This document shows, piece after piece, positions 1-12,700 of a stretch of DNA of 64,000 bases. The translations under genes and the position numbers were made by a program. The first letter of the stretch is position 1. Each line of letters begins with the position of its first letter. The notes beneath the pieces are model-generated. The model saw only the letters and a program-made list of their open reading frames with translations, had not been told where the DNA came from and ran no database searches. The stretch comes from Caprimulgus europaeus (taxonomy: Eukaryota > Chordata > Aves > Caprimulgiformes > Caprimulgidae). The DNA lies in contig OU015543.1 in assembly GCA_907165065.1 (NCBI GenBank), forward strand, positions 8,311,501-8,375,500, given 5' to 3'.

Positions 1-617
1 CCCTATTCTGTCAGCCAGGGCTGTCAATATGTACGTGGCCTGGTCAAAATAGCTGTAGCAAAGATCTTAAGCACAGAATCTCTGAAAAAACCCCCAAAGT
101 TCAACCTGTTTCAAGTGCATTGTATTTGGATGGCAAGCAGAGCTGGAAGCTGGCTTTAGACACCTGTTAGCTTCAGGAAATAACCATGTAGAAATGATAA
201 TTTCTTAATATGCGTGACCAACAGCATGATAAGTGCTCAACAAATAATGCAACCGAGATGGCTGTTGCTGCTGGAGGCTTTGCTGGTGTTCCACTTAAAA
301 TGTGCCATCTCTGCATTTCTGGCCTTCTCATTTAAAGGCTACAGCTCCGTACCACCAAGCAGTGTGAAGAAGTGGTGGTGAAGGTCCTGGGGAGCCCTCA
401 TGCCTGAGCTGAGTTGGGGACAGCAGCAGGAACTCCTGGCTCCACAGCTGCCTCTGCCCCCAGGAGCTGCCTCGCAGCTCTGGCAACAGCTGAAGGATTT
501 TATTAGAAAGCTGTGTTTTCTGTAGCCCTGCTCTGTGTCTCTGCTTTGTTTGGCGGCAGAGCATCTCCCCGGAATGTTTTCAGGCTCCCCGTGTCTTGTT
601 AGACATATAAAAGACCT
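1..617. other. unique sequence, no feature recognised
   Basis: No repeat family, splice-bounded frame or RNA gene is recognisable here. The short open frames on the minus strand run into the neighbouring minisatellite and show no domain. Confidence 0.5.
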
Positions 618-936
618 GCACATCTCCCTCGTGCTGGGAATCTCCTGCACATCTCCCTCACGCTGGGAATCTCTTGCACATCTCCCTCATGCTGGGAATC
701 TCCTGCACATCTCCCTCGTGCTGGGAATCTCCTGCACATCTCCCTCGTGCTGGGAATCTCCTGCACATCTCCCTCATGCTGGGAATCTCCTGCACATCTC
801 CCTCGTGCTGGGAATCTCCTGCACATCTCCCTCATGCTGGGAATCTCCTGCACATCTCCCTCACGCTGGAAATCTCTTGCACATCTCCCTCGTGCTGGGA
901 ATCTCCTGCACATCTCCCTCATGCTGGGAATCTCCC
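618..936. repeat. 29-bp minisatellite, 11 tandem copies
   Basis: Eleven uninterrupted units of 29 bp were read by eye, starting with GCACATCTCCCTC and ending with GGGAATCTCCT. The units differ mainly at one trinucleotide after CTC, which is GTG, ATG or ACG. Units 2 and 9 share ACG plus a TCTCTT ending, and unit 9 also has GGAAA for GGGAA. Because 29 is not a multiple of three, any frame cycles through all three phases every 87 bp. The unit happens to lack stops, so long open frames appear here as an artefact. There is no sign of translation. Confidence 0.97.
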
Positions 937-2961
937 GACGCTGAAAAAGCCACTGCTGTGGGGCTGGGTCCCTTTGGAACTTTGCCCTGGAGTAGCTGCA
1001 GTGGAGCCCTGGCAGCACAAAGAGGGAAGCAGAATTTCCATGTTGTTTTTCTTTTTTAATTCTCAGGGAAAAGCCTTTAGAAAAATCCTGTCAGTCTCAG
1101 TTGTGAAATCTGACATACAGCCTAAAAATAGCATTTCGGTGAGAGCTGGGAGCATCTACAATGAATTGACTGGAGGAACAGAAGTTGGCAAATCCACACT
1201 GCTCAACATTTCCAAAACTAATTTTCCACATCAAGTCTCCTTTTTCCCTGTGCTGTTTAAACAGGAATGTAAAAAGAAACTGTTAAGGAAACCCACATAT
1301 GTAATTGTTAGGGGACGAAGAAAGTTTTGTGGCTGAGAAACAGGAGAAGAGCCAGATGATCCTGTTACTTCTCCTGCCACAGACTCACGTGACCTTGGCA
1401 AGCTGACATTTCCCAGCTCGTTGACTAATATTGGCTGTTTGTTCCTTGGACACTTGGTGTGGGACAGTTCGGATGGGTGTTTTCAGAAGTGTTGAGCAGT
1501 CAGATTTCCACTAAGGTTGCTTAGAATAAGAAGATACATTTTTCAACTCTGCTCCTGAGCTTTCTGTTCCTCTATCTAAAGTGATGAAAGTCACCTCCTC
1601 TGAGAAGGGAGTGATGGTAGCAGGGAGTGCAATCAGGCACTGGCCATAGAGCTGTGATCTTTCGTACCAGCCAAGCTTCTGTCCTTGTTGTCCCAGTTTC
1701 CTCATCTGCGGGATATTAAATCCTGAAGAGTCAATAGTGAGTTCCTGTATTAAAAAACCCTTGTCCCCAGAGGAGTGGGGGACTAATAAGGCTCCTGGAC
1801 TGTAGAGTCCCCTTTTATTCTCCTATTTCTCAAGCGAGTTCTGTTTCTCATGTGCAATTTGCTGTCTGCTGTTTGGGTCTAATGTCTACACAAGCAGATG
1901 GAGCCTGGTGCAGGGCCACGAGGGATCTCTGCTGGGTAAATACAAACAACGAAGCCACCATTCCCTAGAAGGGAAAAGAAGAGGTTGTTTGTATCCTGCA
2001 CCTTCCCAAATTACGAAGGAAGACTTTGAAGTACAAAAATAGTTGCTGTATTATACACATATTGTAGGATGTTTACCACTGGAGACTAATGCCTGAACAA
2101 TGAATTTCCAAGCCACTCCAAATGTGATCCAGCTTTATTCTAAACAGTCATGAAAAAAAAATCCTGATTACAACAAATGAAACTCTGCTATTTGTTTTCT
2201 TTTCACAGTTGGAGATTCTGTACACACAGAGAAGTTGCTTGGGGTCTGAAAGTGTTTATCCTGCCAAAAATAAATGTTCTAAAAATGATCACTTGGCATT
2301 CTCTGCATCTCTGCATATTTATTTACCATGAAGAATCTGCTTACAGAGCTTATATTGTATTTTTTTTACATTTCAGCTTCAGTGAAAAAAAATCAAGCAT
2401 GCTTCTTCACCAGCACCCATTTCTACTCAAAGTCATAAAAGTGTTTTGTAACTATTTTTGTGCAGGCTGTGGTTAATCTCCAGACAAGTTTATTTAGCAA
2501 CCAAAGGTGATACTAAAAGACAGATTTTTCAGAACAAATTTTCCTTCTAAATGCAGCACGGTGTTTGGAACGGCTTCTGTTTGCATGTGTGAGAGCTTGT
2601 AAAATTGCAGGTTTTCATGAATACGGATGGTTTTGTATGCAGTATTAGTAAATTTAGAAATAATAATATTAGACTGTTGAACAAAATTCATATTACAAGA
2701 GCAGTGTGTGTATCAGAACAGCCTTTTCCCAGGAAACTGCAGGAGGAGGAGATTGCTGGAGGATACTTTGAATTCTGGATGTTCTCATCTCCACCCATGA
2801 TTTCCCCTCCCCTACAAATACCAGTTTATTTGTGGGTTTGCATATTTACAGAGAATCTTTGCTGTTGTATTTGAACGTTTTCAGAATTAATGAATTGAGC
2901 CTCCTGTGACATTTTATCACCACTTTACAGAAGGGCAAAATGGGAAAGAGAAATTACTTAC
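937..2961. other. unique non-coding sequence
   Basis: No repeat or gene is recognised. A frame that runs out of the minisatellite to 1336 includes a chance Walker-A-like string and ends without a splice donor or polyadenylation context. The stretch at 2040-2700 is AT-rich. Confidence 0.45.
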
Positions 2962-3202
2962 CTGAGGTCACAGAAGATGTTTGGGGAGCTGTGGAAGATG
3001 CACAGCTCTTCTTCCTTGGGAGATGCCGGCTTTTTACTTGTGACCATCTTTGTTCCCTCTGGCTGGGCCGTCTTTGGGAGAGTGCAGTGGGCTATTGACC
3101 CTATTGCTCTGGGCTTGGTGATGGTCTCTTGGGGAAATTTCTGCAATGCTTCCACTCCGTCTCTCCATGTGTTAAAGTCTGTCTGTCTGTTCCCTTTCAG
3201 AC
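2962..3202 (-). CDS. candidate internal coding exon, unknown gene
   Basis: This minus-strand segment of 241 bp is open in one frame throughout (79 full codons with a partial codon at each end). It ends at a perfect splice donor, CTCAG|GTAAGT, and starts after a plausible acceptor, TTTGTACAG. The encoded stretch is hydrophilic and rich in Lys, Pro, Thr and Ser. Near the end it contains a basic run and then the acidic KEEELC segment. I recognise no domain. The frame stops immediately in the intron (TAA overlapping the donor), so openness coincides with the donor boundary. A chance open frame next to a good donor is possible, because no homology search could be run. Other exon-like segments on this strand lie at 36.1 and 63.8 kb, but nothing shows that they belong together. 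Confidence 0.3.
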
Positions 3203-6200
3203 CTGTACAAACCACTCAGTGAATTGCTAATGTGCAGTGGGAGGAAAAAGCCTCTAGAAGCCTTGCAAGTGCAAGATCACAGAGCACTTAGAAGAGTAGA
3301 ACAGTGTCCCCTTTGGCAAGGGGCTTGGAAACCTGGGTGTCTGCCTAAGGTTTATTTGGTGTTGGGAATCCTTTCCCATCTAAATCAGCTGAGCAGGAAG
3401 AGCGGAGGACAGGAGCTTCCTAACCAGGGGCAGAGGAGCACCTTGTGGGTACTGTGCCCTGGCAGTGAGACACGAGCAGCCCGGCTGCTCCCTTCTGCCA
3501 TGCCAGCAGATTATGGTCTCTCAGCATGAGCTGGCCTCATGCATGCCTACCAGGGCCAGCATCTGTGCTCAGTTGACTAGTTTGGATGCTGGAGTGCTCC
3601 ACTCAGTCAGTGGGAGATGGTTTGCCGTTAGGTGTAACACTCGTGATTAATCTTTGTAAAGAACTGCCACGTGTCCTCTGTGGAAGTATGGACCCGTGAA
3701 TCAGCTCTTACAGAGTTACACATTACTGCAGGTACCAGCTACCCCTTGCTCTTACCCTGTCTATAGGCTCTTACCCCTCTGTCTCTGCAGACCAGGCTTC
3801 CTTGAATCACATTACAGGTCCTGTGGGCTTACACCATGCATCCAATATTTGTTTTGGTGCAGGTAACCTGCTCGCTGAGCTGAGGAGCTGTGCGAGATGG
3901 GACTGTCTGCTGAGGAGTCCCTGTGGCTGGGGAGCACGCACCCTTCCCCTGGGCAGTGACAGGGGCATTTCTGACAATGCTGACTTCTGTAGAGGCTCAT
4001 CGCTGGAGCTGCTACGGGGGTTTTTCTTAAAATATTTTTTAAGCAGTTGGATAACTTTCAATCCACTTTCTGTAAAGCTCTATGAACTGTTCTTTCATCT
4101 CGCTCCTGATTGCAGAAGAAAATAGATTGCATCCCTTAGTAAGAGAGAGTGATGGGATATTTCTTCTCTTGCCAGCTTGATGCTAGGCCATGGGATTTCA
4201 GAAACCATCCAAACTGCTGCTGCCAAGGCCAGGATACATGGAGAATAACTTGATTTCTCTTCTGTCCTGTCTGTACAGATGCTGCCATTCAGAGGGTTGC
4301 AAACCAGAGTGTTTTGTGCCAGTGGCTATATGGCATGTTGTTTGTTATCTTATTTAGTTGTGATGCCCTAGACTGCTCTAGCATTACCTTGTTGTGTTAC
4401 AGTAGAGGGCACAAGGACAGTGAGAAGCAACTGGGGGGACAGACAGGGGAAGGAATATTGCTTTTGTAGTAGGGCTTGTATGAGCAGGTTTGCTGAAGAC
4501 AGCCTGAGAGCTTGGTACCAGTGGTTGAGAAGAGCAGATTGTCTGAAGCAGCATCACAGAGACTGTGCTGCTTAAAATGGTGCTTAAAATGTGCACAAGA
4601 AGTGAGCTAACAATGTTAGAATAAAAAAATAAATAGCAACACTCCCAAAAAATTACAGCTGTACTGTCCTGCTGTGGCCTGTCTGCCTTGCAGCAGGATG
4701 GAGCCTCTTAACCCCTTTCCAGGTTAAAGGACTGTTTGTGTCAGTGATGAGCTGTCGGGAGGCTGGAGGCACTGTGGCCCTGAGCAGGATTTAGCACATG
4801 CCTGACTTTGCACAGCCTGGGATGTCCCATGGTTTGTGGTGACAATACCTGTAGTTACTGCTACCAACGTGTGCCCAAGTACATTGTGGACACAGGTGCA
4901 TTTGGCCTTTCTGAGTGCTCCAGCATATTCATACACCTCTGAGGACATCATAACTTATGCCACAAGGAGCTTTAAGGACACTTTGACTTTGAATTACTTA
5001 GAAAGGACTTGGCACTTTCCCAGCTGAGCATGTTCACCTCTGTTACTGTGACTCTCTACCATGAAGACAAGGGTCTCCCTTACAGATAGAACACATGCAG
5101 GACATGCTGGTTAGTGCCATAAAAATACATAATTGTATTTCTTTAGCTTGTCTGTTTCAGTACGTGTAGATTTTTAAGCCAGTGTCTTTCAACCAACTGT
5201 TCAATATAGAGGACATGATGATCAACCATAAAGGTGAGGAAAGCTCTCTGTGCTTGCAGTGAATAGCAATCTGGCAGTTAAACTCTTTACTGTGCCGTTG
5301 TCAGATGTCCCTGTCCCCGTGCAAGGCCATAGTGCATTAAAGTACTTTTGTTATCGTGGCACTGACCGAGTAGAGCACATCTAAATAGAACTCACTTGTC
5401 ACTTAATGTGGCTGACAGTTGCGATGTCATAGCTCACACAGATACCTGATATTGGGGTGTTTAGCAGTTCTTCTGACCCGGTTGTTTTCCAGGACCATGT
5501 GTTACACACTGCTCGGCGTGAGCTGTGACTCTGTTAAGGGTGTCCTCATCTGTTGTCACTGTAACTTGTCTTCTGACACTTTGTATATGACTGCCGTGAC
5601 TTGGTGGAAATGCTCTCACATGCAACGGCCATTTCACCTCCTAAAGCAGGGATGTTCGATGCAGTTTGGATGCCATTACAGTTCCATGACCTCAGGAGAT
5701 GGCTCTGCATTAACACTGCCAGGCTGGGAATAGTTGGCATTGGGAAAAAATTGCTATTGTGTCAAGGATTTGGCTCTGCCCCTATTTCCCTACATGATGG
5801 GAAATAGGCGCAGAGCCCAGGCAGCATAATGCAGTTGGTTTCTTGCTGATTTTTACCTGCCAAATCTGGAGCAGAATAAGTAATTATGCCTGATGTCATT
5901 CTTTTTTAGGTTCTTACTTATTTTTACAGGCATCTGACTAGCTAGATAAGTGAGATCTAAACTCATCCTACATAATTCTATGCAAATGCCTGACTATTTT
6001 AATATTTCAGGTTAAGGGAGTAAAGTACATCCTGACCTGCCTGCCTTATAAAATGCCTGTGGTCTAATTGAAGAGCTCATAACTTTTTTAAATAACTAGT
6101 TGAGATTTTTCTGTTTCCACTGCAAAGCAGTTTTTTCCAGCTTTTTTCACCATTCAGCTAAAATGAACAACAAAAGTGTATCCAAAACTTGCTTTTAATG

Positions 6201-7016
6201 TGGTCCTGGCACCACCAAGTACTAGGTTCTGTAACGAAGGCAGGGCAAACTAATCCAGATCCCATTTTGTAATAAAAGAATTTCCCAGTGCTGCAAATAC
6301 AATAAATTGCCCACATATTGATACACTTCTGACCTCATGTGCATCTTGTGTGACATGTTGTGATTTCTCAGGATAAGAAATGTTCTGTGCTTCAGCCACA
6401 AAAGTCAAATTTAGCAGCAGTTGTTCCCTTCCTGAGCCTGCAGCCCTAGCAGTGAGACGCAGCTTTCTTCCTATCGTCCTCAGAAGCGGAGCTCACTAGG
6501 CTGTACCCTCCTTCAGCACAGCTGAATTGTGCTTCAACTCGGACAAGCAAAAAGGCTGGTTATTTTGGCCTGGAAAGCTCTGTTCCAAGGCCAGGCTGCC
6601 TGTATGGGACTGTTTTCCTGCTGGCCCTCTGCCTTCCAACTAAAACAGCAGCGCTGGGCTTGTGTGCTCCTTTGGGGCAGAGGGGTGGCAGGCGGAGCTG
6701 AACGAGATCAGATCCGTCCCTTCGGTGCTCGGTTTTGTAGCACTAGAGCCCAAATCCTGAAAGGAGATCTTTGAAAAGAGACCTCTGAGCTCATGCAGAT
6801 CAGTTTGCAGGACTGCGCCTTGAGAACCACAGTAATTAATAACAACTTGGCAAGACTGTCCTGGATTTCAATAGGAGTTTTGCACTAGAGCAGGATGAGA
6901 ATAAAGCATTAAAATAAGGCAGACAGTTCACAGCAGGCTGAGGAGAGAGGCCAAGATCAACAGGATAAAACTCTCCTTTTACAAAAACTACCCTAAACCT
7001 TTTTGTCCACACACAG
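3203..7016. other. unique sequence, no confirmed feature
   Basis: Mostly unique DNA. A minus-strand open frame at 3807-4061 encodes a Ser/Pro-rich stretch and could use a GTAAGC donor near 3829, but its acceptor is weak. Another minus-strand frame ends at an AAG|GTAATG donor near 4387. Neither is convincing. The stretch at 5820-6100 is AT-rich and poor in CpG. Confidence 0.4.
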
Positions 7017-7085
7017 GGCCTGAATTCAAGGCTCGTTAAAGTCAATGGGGAAAAAAAACCTGATTAGTTTCAATGGGTTTGAATC
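7017..7085. repeat. remnant of old amniote dispersed repeat
   Basis: The segment begins with GGCCTGAATTC and continues with AAAGTCAATGGGG and TTTCAATGGG. From memory, motifs of the kind GGGCCTGATTC and CATTGACTTCAATGGG recur in very old repeats of birds, crocodilians and turtles. The family was not identified, and the match is by motif only. Confidence 0.3.
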
Positions 7086-8109
7086 AGTTTGAACCCTAGT
7101 TCTGGACAGAGGACAAGTGTTTATAAGCTGACCATGGATGATTTTAAGCTGAAAACTAGAAGATGGTCTCCAAGTATAGAACAGGGAGGTCTGGAGCCAC
7201 CTTCAGCAAAAGGGGAAGTGGCAGAAATGTCTTAATAATTATTAAGAAGGAGTTTGATTGAGCTAAAATGGAGGCTACAGAATATGGTGGGTGTGTGATA
7301 GCAGAGAAGAGGTCTCTGGTCCCTTCCCACCCAGCGGCCCCACACTAGCCAGGCAGTAAGGCACTGGCCTGTCACATTCTTCTTTTCCTGTAACTGCTGT
7401 GCAGAAAACCCTATTTTAGGCAACAGTTATTTTATGCTTCCTGCATAGCTTCATTTCAAGAAGATGATATATGTCCAAATTATTGAGTATTGGGGGTATT
7501 TTGTGACAAATGGTACTGACTGGTTCCACACGAACACCAGGCTGTCTGGTGTTCCATCTAACATGGCGTTCTTGTTATCGTACTGATGACATACGATTTC
7601 CAGTCATGCTACTCTTTTTGTTACAGAACACGTGCTAAAAATATAATTTTCTTCAGCTCCTTGCGTTTTAGCTGAGCTCTCATTCCCTCCCCAACATGTG
7701 CTCTCACGAGTTCCTGAAAGCCACACTGACATGAATTTCTGATGGTTGAACTTTGATGTTTGGTGTTTCTCACATTTTGTGACTGTGCCTTGTAAACAGC
7801 TTTGATGTGGTTGGGCCGGCATCCTCTCTTTTTTCCCAAATTGTCATCTTCTTCCTCAAAGTTTCCTCTCCTTTGTTGTGTTTTACTTTGCTTTTTAAAG
7901 CAGGGCTATGCCTGTATCCTACCATGAAGCTGGATGAGGATTTGCTCTGGGCTCTGCAGAGTGCTGCAGCATGCCGGGTTGGCAAACCCTCCATCTCTGC
8001 AAAGAGAGATGCTCAGTCCTGGCATCTGAAGTGGGCACAGTTAACAGCCAGCGTATGATTTGTAAGAGTCTAAAGTACAGAAGATCCATTTCCTAAATGT
8101 CAGTGCAGT
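7086..8109. other. unique sequence upstream of CR1
   Basis: No gene or repeat is recognised. The overlapping short frames on both strands between 7600 and 8058 have no splice or domain support. Confidence 0.4.
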
Positions 8110-8847
8110 TAGTAGGAAACATAAATACAGGCTGCGTGATGAGTGGCTTGAGGCCAGCTCTGAAGAGAAGGACTTGGGAATAGTGGTGGATGAGAAGCTC
8201 AACATGAGCCAGCAACATGTGCTGGCAGCCCAGAGGCCAATAACGTGTCCTGGGCTGCACCCAGAGCAGCGTGGGCAGCAGGGCCAGGGAAGGGATTCTG
8301 CCCCTCTGCTCTGCTATCCTGAGACTCCACCTGCAGTGCTGCCTCCAGTTCTGGAGTCTCCAACACAAGAAAGACATGGACCTGTTAGAACGAGTCCAGA
8401 GGAGGCCACGAGGATGATGCAAGGGCTGGAGAAGCTCTGCTGTGAGGACAGGCTGAGAGAGATGGGGCTGTTCAGCCTGGAGAAGAGAAGGCTTCAGGCA
8501 GACCTTATAGTGGGCTTCCAGTACCTGAAGGGGCTCCAGGAAGGCTGGGGAGGGACTCTGGACGAGGGCAGGGAGTGACAGAACAAGGGATGATGGCTTT
8601 AAACTGGAAGAGGGCAGGTTTAGATTAGATATTAGGAAGAAATTCCTTGGTGTGAGGGTAGTGAGACACTGGCCCAGGTTGCCCAGAGAAGCTGTGGCTG
8701 CTCCTCCCTGGAAGTGTTGAAGGCCAGGTTGGATGAGGCTTTGAGCAACCTGGTCTAGTGGAAGGTGTCCCTGCTGATGGCAGGGGGCTTGGAACTGGAG
8801 GAGCTTTAAGGTCTCTTCCAACCCAAATCAGTCTGATTCTATGAAAC
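8110..8847 (+). mobile_element. CR1 LINE, 5'-truncated
   Basis: A non-LTR retrotransposon fragment of about 740 bp in sense orientation. The 5' part encodes the typical end of CR1 ORF2: from about 8170, LGIVVDEKLNMSQQ is followed by a degraded frame. Next come the familiar CR1 3' segments: GAGTCCAGAGGAGG, AGCCTGGAGAAGAGAAGG, TTCCAGTACCTGAAGG, TTTAGATTAGATATTAGG and CACTGGCCCAGGTTGCCC. The element ends with GATTCTATGAAA at 8835-8846, related to the short 3' terminal repeats of CR1. Reverse transcriptase and endonuclease regions are missing, so the copy is dead. Its 3' half is highly similar to the CR1 at 58.0 kb. The long minus-strand open frame over this region is an antisense shadow. Confidence 0.97.
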
Positions 8848-9721
8848 ACATAATCTGACATTTTAAGGAGGTGGGTATTGTTGGATGTCATCGGGAGGCT
8901 GTAACTGTTCTCTGCTCGGCGTTTCCTGACACAGTGTAGTGCTGTCACTGGCTGGCTACTGTACAAAGTATAGAATTAAGCCTTTAATTAACATTATATT
9001 AAATAAAATATATGTGATTCAAACAACATTCAGTCCTCACTACTGAAATTAATCAGACTCTAAATGAAATTAAACCTACTTTATTGACTATTGAAGTTAG
9101 CTCACTTTAATGGAAGAATGATAAATTGCTTGCTGTAAACACGCTGTAGTACTGAATGTAGCTCTGATCCAGTTTTGATTTCTCTTAAAATTCCTTGCAA
9201 AACAAAATTACTTTGTACTGTCAAGATATTTAACTTATTTTCTGTTTTCTGACATGGCAAAATATAACAAGTGAATTTCCAGGATCTTTCTCCTTACAAA
9301 AAATAAGCCAAACTTAAGACAGTGATAGCTTTTCACAGATAGTTAGTAGTATTATTTGGAAAAAAACAAACCACAAGTCAAAAAATAACACTTGTCCTCA
9401 GTGGATGTAAATTAGAAAATTATTTCAAAGTTAAAAACGAGTTACGTCCTTTCTTACTTGTTTTTTCTTAATCCAGAGTGGAGTGTTGCAAGCAGTTAAT
9501 GAACTTTTTAAACAAAATTATTAAAATAAAAGTTCTGCCACAGAATTCAGCAATCCACAACCCTGCTAAAAATGCTGTTAATTTGTGTAAGTAAGATTTT
9601 AATGCTAATGACATGGTAAAAAAAACTTATCTCACCTAATTTAATCATCTGTTATGTCAGATTGAGAGCCATGTTGTGATCAAATACAGATCAGTGTAAA
9701 CCTGGAAGAATCAAAGCCAGC
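8848..9721. other. AT-rich unique block, TAAT-rich
   Basis: AT-rich sequence with many TAAT and ATTA cores (for example TTTAATTAACATTA near 8980 and repeated AAATTA) and no open frame of note. No transposon family is recognised. It could be a conserved non-coding element or simply AT-rich spacer, and sequence alone does not decide. Confidence 0.35.
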
Positions 9722-9783
9722 AGAGTTTCTCTGGGTTTGCACTGAAGTAAATCAGAGCAGAATCTGGCTTTTTTTTTTTTTCT
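9722..9783. repeat. old amniote repeat remnant plus T tract
   Basis: The segment GGGTTTGCACTGAAGTAAAT followed by CAGAGCAGAATCTGGC matches, from memory, a motif arrangement common in ancient amniote interspersed repeats. A run of about 13 T follows. Family assignment was not possible. Confidence 0.35.
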
Positions 9784-12700
9784 TCAAATATAAAACAGAA
9801 ATGTGAGTGCTCTGAAGCACTGCTCATGATACAGATTTGTTTTTCTTAACGACTGTGAAACGAACTGTCTCAGAGCTTGTGCCAAATTTGGCTGAACTCC
9901 TGCCAAGTCTAGTGCTGATTTGTATGGCAACATTGGCAGCCGAAGTGAAGGTTTACGTTGACTGCTACATTACACATTTATATGGGACCAGGGAAGTGGT
10001 TCCAGTTACCTCTGGGTTCTGCTGTGTGACCACAGCCAGTCTGAGGAAAGAGTCATCTTTTAATGAGTTCGTAATGAAATGCCTGGGCTGAGATTTAAAA
10101 GCTCTTTATGGGACATACGGTGTACCCCGGCCTTTTATCAACACTACTGTGAGCACGGCATGTTAGAGACCATTTTGGTGGTGGGAATTATGCTATTTGT
10201 TTTATGGATAAGTATAGTCACAGCTATTTCCTGTGCATTCCAGGGATGGAGAAGTTGCCTTGCCAATTCGCTCTTGACATTTACAGACAGACAATCCACC
10301 TTTGGACTAGTTTTTGCAAACATTGTGTTCCATTATGAAAATGTTCCCAAGGCTGAGGGTGAAGAGTTTGGCTCAGAATATCTCCAGCCCCAGACAGTGT
10401 GGGCCAGTGTCTGATCTCAGCCATGCTGAGGAACATCTAAAGTAATTCCATTAATTTTTCAGCATGTGTTCTATACAAGCAGTGGAGTAGCTGAGGTTAG
10501 AGCCTGACCTTCAGTCTTCAATAGGTCCAAAGTGGGCTAAACTGCTGGATTTCTTTTTTCTCTATTTTCTAAGCAGGAAGTAGCCCCAGTGAGTCCTTTT
10601 ATGGGCTCTGTTTTCTCAACAGTGAGAGTCTGGAAACTGATGGGACATCCACTAGTATCCAAATTCCACAATTAATGATGCACTCCTAGAGTGGATGGGG
10701 ATTGCTGAGGTTTCCAATGAGGGCTGGTGATTCTGCATGTCAAGAGCAGGGTTGCAGAGCAGGCAGTCTCCAAAGGCAGCTCCAGCACCCTTAAGGCCAT
10801 GAAGAATGAACAAAATGGATGCTTAGTTCTGGTATCAGCCAAGTTTCTAAGTCCATTCTTAAATCCTGGGACTAAAGCTCATGCTAATGGGCTAGACTGA
10901 GCAGAGCTGGCCTGCTGAGCTGAGGCTTGATTTGGGTAAAATCATGCTTAACAAAAAAGGCAAACAAATGAAAATTGGGCAATGAGTTTTGTTTTGATAG
11001 GGTCCTGGAAGGTGATGGGAAAATTCCTACTGCCCTTTGGTGAGCCTTACATGAGGCTATCCATACTGCGGGGGCCTGCATCTGGTAGAGCAGGAGAGAA
11101 GTCAAATAACCTCTCTGGGAAAATGGTTACATTGGTATCACAGTCCGACCACTTCAATGCTTGAATGTAGGTTTTTTTCAGTTTGTTACCAAAACGTGTT
11201 TGCATTTGAGCCAAGACAGTGTTTCTGCTAAATGTCACTCCAGAGTAAAATTTTTATGACCAAGTCCTAATCTTTTGGAAAAAGGCAGCGTAAGAGAGAT
11301 GCTAAACTCCTCACACACATCTAAATACAGACCACGTTGCTTTACTGAAAAAGGAGGTGACTACATTTTGTTAAACAGAATCATGAGTAGGCAGCGCAGA
11401 TGTTACAAGGATGTGGTGTTTAGTTTGCATTTTGCAACAGGTAGTGTTCCTGGCACTGGAGGTTGACAGCCTAGTTTGCAAAATCACTAAGGTGTATTCT
11501 GCTTGCTCTTACATGTCCTCTGCCTTTGTTGAAAACCGGCAGGTATCACCGCAGCAGCAGCTGGCCCGTTGTCTTTGTTTTCTGTGTGTGTATCATCAGC
11601 TATAAATGCCTGTTCTCTAGTAGTAAACCTCGTCAGTAGCGAATCAGATACAGTAAAATGGTGGAACTCTCTGATAACAGAAAACGTGGCTGAAAAAGAT
11701 TCTGGCAGGTTTTCCGTTCTGTGTGTCTGCCCAGCACAGCACTGTGGAGTGGCAGGAAGGACTGCTCTGGAGCTCCTCAGAGCTTGCTGCTGACCGACCA
11801 GCAGCAGAAGGCACCAGCCAGAGGGTTATTTTGTGTGTTTGATGGGTAGGTGATGTCTGTAGTCTTCCTTAGCAGGGAGTTAACCCTGTTTGTGATAAAC
11901 TTTGCTAAAATACATCTACTACTTAAATTAATGGATGTTTGCCACTGGCTTTGTGAAAAGCCAAAATGGGTCTGGAATGAGGTTATCCCAGAAAAGAGGA
12001 AGAGTTCTAAAACAGACCTCAGCCAAAGCCCGTGGAAATCTTGGACTTTGTTGTGGTTTGGATGAAGCCTTCTCACAGGGTAACACTGGCAAGCAAGTCC
12101 TCGGTGTGCAAGGGCTAGGTGCCTGCTGTGGGTTTTGCTGTCTTCCATCAGTTGTGGTCAGGGGTGGGATTTTAGAGTGTCTTTTATCCTCATTGAAAAT
12201 GCACAAGCAGTACCAATCTGTATTTCTGTGCTGCTCGGAGCTGGAGAAGCTGCTTGCTGGGACAGAGCCCACCTGGCTCCCCAGGAGGAGGAATGGGCAG
12301 TGGTGCTGGTGAATGCAGACCAATCTGTCCTGTCCAGCAACCTCTTGCCTGCAGCTCTCAGACACTCCTTTGAAGGCAAAAAGAAATGGGACGTCACTAG
12401 CCATGGGAATGGCTTGTGGTGTAGGTAGTCAGAACTGGCTTCCTTCTAACATCGAGTGCCAGATGGGAGCGTAGCGTTCCCTCAGGTCAGAGATACAGGA
12501 ACAAATCAGGAGCAAATAGACTTTATTTTTTAAGGGTTGAATGTGTCAGCCCACTACAAGGAGAATTTTAGTAATAGATATCTGGATCCCAATGGGTCTG
12601 TGCTGTCACCTGATGGAGCAAAATATTTGGAATGCAGCAGAATATGTAATCCGTGGATAGGAAACATGGGAGCGGATTGATGGCATCCTATGGTTTCAAT

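Noticed and set aside
599-1018. Repetitive minus-strand protein over the minisatellite
   Set aside because: Any frame is open because the 29-bp unit has no stop in three phases. It is a repeat artefact.
674-1336. 220-residue plus-strand frame with a Walker-A-like GGTEVGKST string
   Set aside because: Its first part is translated minisatellite, the motif stands alone with no Walker B or fold around it, and there is no splice or start context.
4395-4412. CTCF-like CAGTAGAGGGCAC
   Set aside because: Match quality is at the level expected by chance for a single site.
8093-8821. Longest open frame of the window (242 codons, minus strand)
   Set aside because: It is antisense to the CR1 element, whose sense strand shows the genuine ORF2 end.
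9837-10414. Two overlapping plus-strand frames, one with a hydrophobic segment
   Set aside because: They are in different phases, have no splice signals at their ends and show no family resemblance.
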